Source: an uncultured Candidatus Woesearchaeota archaeon (GTDB taxonomy: Archaea > Nanobdellota > Nanobdellia > Woesearchaeales > 21-14-0-10-32-9). From it: a DNA stretch of 12,831 nucleotides. Under the pieces are notes generated by a model. The model made no database searches. It saw only the letters and a list, made by a program, of their open reading frames with translations, and was not told the origin of the DNA. Where the stretch lies: assembly GCA_903891505.1 (NCBI GenBank), contig CAITEO010000053.1:1-12831 (forward strand). The letters run 5' to 3'. The translations under genes were made by a program, and so were the position numbers. This document shows, in pieces, positions 12,788 to 12,831 of this stretch (the first letter of the stretch is position 1; the number at the start of each line of letters is the position of its first letter).

Positions 12788-12831
12788 ATATAAAATAGGA
12801 TATTATTAATTAAACAATAAATGAAAAGACA
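12788..12831 (+). CDS. Probable promoter and first codons of a gene running off the window
   Basis: ATATAAAA at 12788-12795 is a good TATA box centred about 30 bases before an ATG at 12821, the same geometry as the other leaderless genes in this window. Only the codons ATG AAA AGA are visible, so the product is unknown. The bases between contain no SD site. Confidence 0.38.

Noticed and set aside
1..12831. CRISPR array, insertion sequence or tandem repeat array
   Set aside because: Reading through the window showed no regularly spaced repeats, transposase motifs or terminal inverted repeats.
1..12831. Bacterial (CPR) origin, suggested by LemA/HtpX and the lytic transglycosylase
   Set aside because: The BHB tRNA intron, TATA-type promoters, GGTGA SD sites, TrmB regulator and leaderless starts all point to Archaea.

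Overview
The window reads as archaeal chromosome, AT-rich and gene-dense. Three things in the sequence support this. Genes are preceded by archaeal TATA-like elements, several only about 25-30 nt from the start codon, as in leaderless transcripts. Leadered genes carry GGTGA/GAGGTGA-type Shine-Dalgarno sites. A tRNA-Gln(TTG) gene is interrupted after position 37 by an intron with a textbook bulge-helix-bulge (BHB) splice motif. A small-genome DPANN-type lineage (Woesearchaeota/Pacearchaeota-like) is a guess from the gene style (LemA+HtpX, short Rad50, many unrecognised membrane proteins) and is not proven here.

Layout. Positions 1-1591 (+): lemA-like gene and an M48/HtpX-type membrane zinc protease, probably one operon. 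Positions 1609-2281 (-): an AbrB-type antitoxin and an overlapping PIN-domain ribonuclease toxin, with a 14-bp palindrome in their promoter. Positions 2400-3170 (-): a TrmB-family regulator, divergent from a secreted, beta-rich protein of unknown function (3307-4023, +). Positions 4163-5636 (+): a SAM-dependent methyltransferase with a leaderless start, then a HAD-superfamily phosphatase-like protein. Positions 5692-6399 (-): an exported lytic-transglycosylase-fold protein, unexpected in a cell without peptidoglycan. Positions 6651-8822 (-): a compact Rad50-like ATPase with a zinc hook and no Mre11 beside it. Positions 8897-11280 (-): two unrecognised membrane proteins in tandem, read towards the Rad50 gene, with an operator-like inverted repeat at their promoter. 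Positions 11410-11529 (+): the intron-containing tRNA-Gln. Positions 11614-12579 (+): an unrecognised four-helix membrane protein. The last 250 bases hold a doubtful small membrane ORF and what looks like the promoter and first codons of a further gene.

How they fit together. The clear functional units are the LemA/HtpX pair (membrane-protein quality control), the toxin-antitoxin pair, and a likely regulator-target pair (TrmB and the secreted protein). The most open territory is the tandem membrane-protein pair at 8897-11280, the exported glycosidase-fold protein, and the secreted beta-rich protein. No CRISPR array, insertion sequence, rRNA or replication origin was seen.
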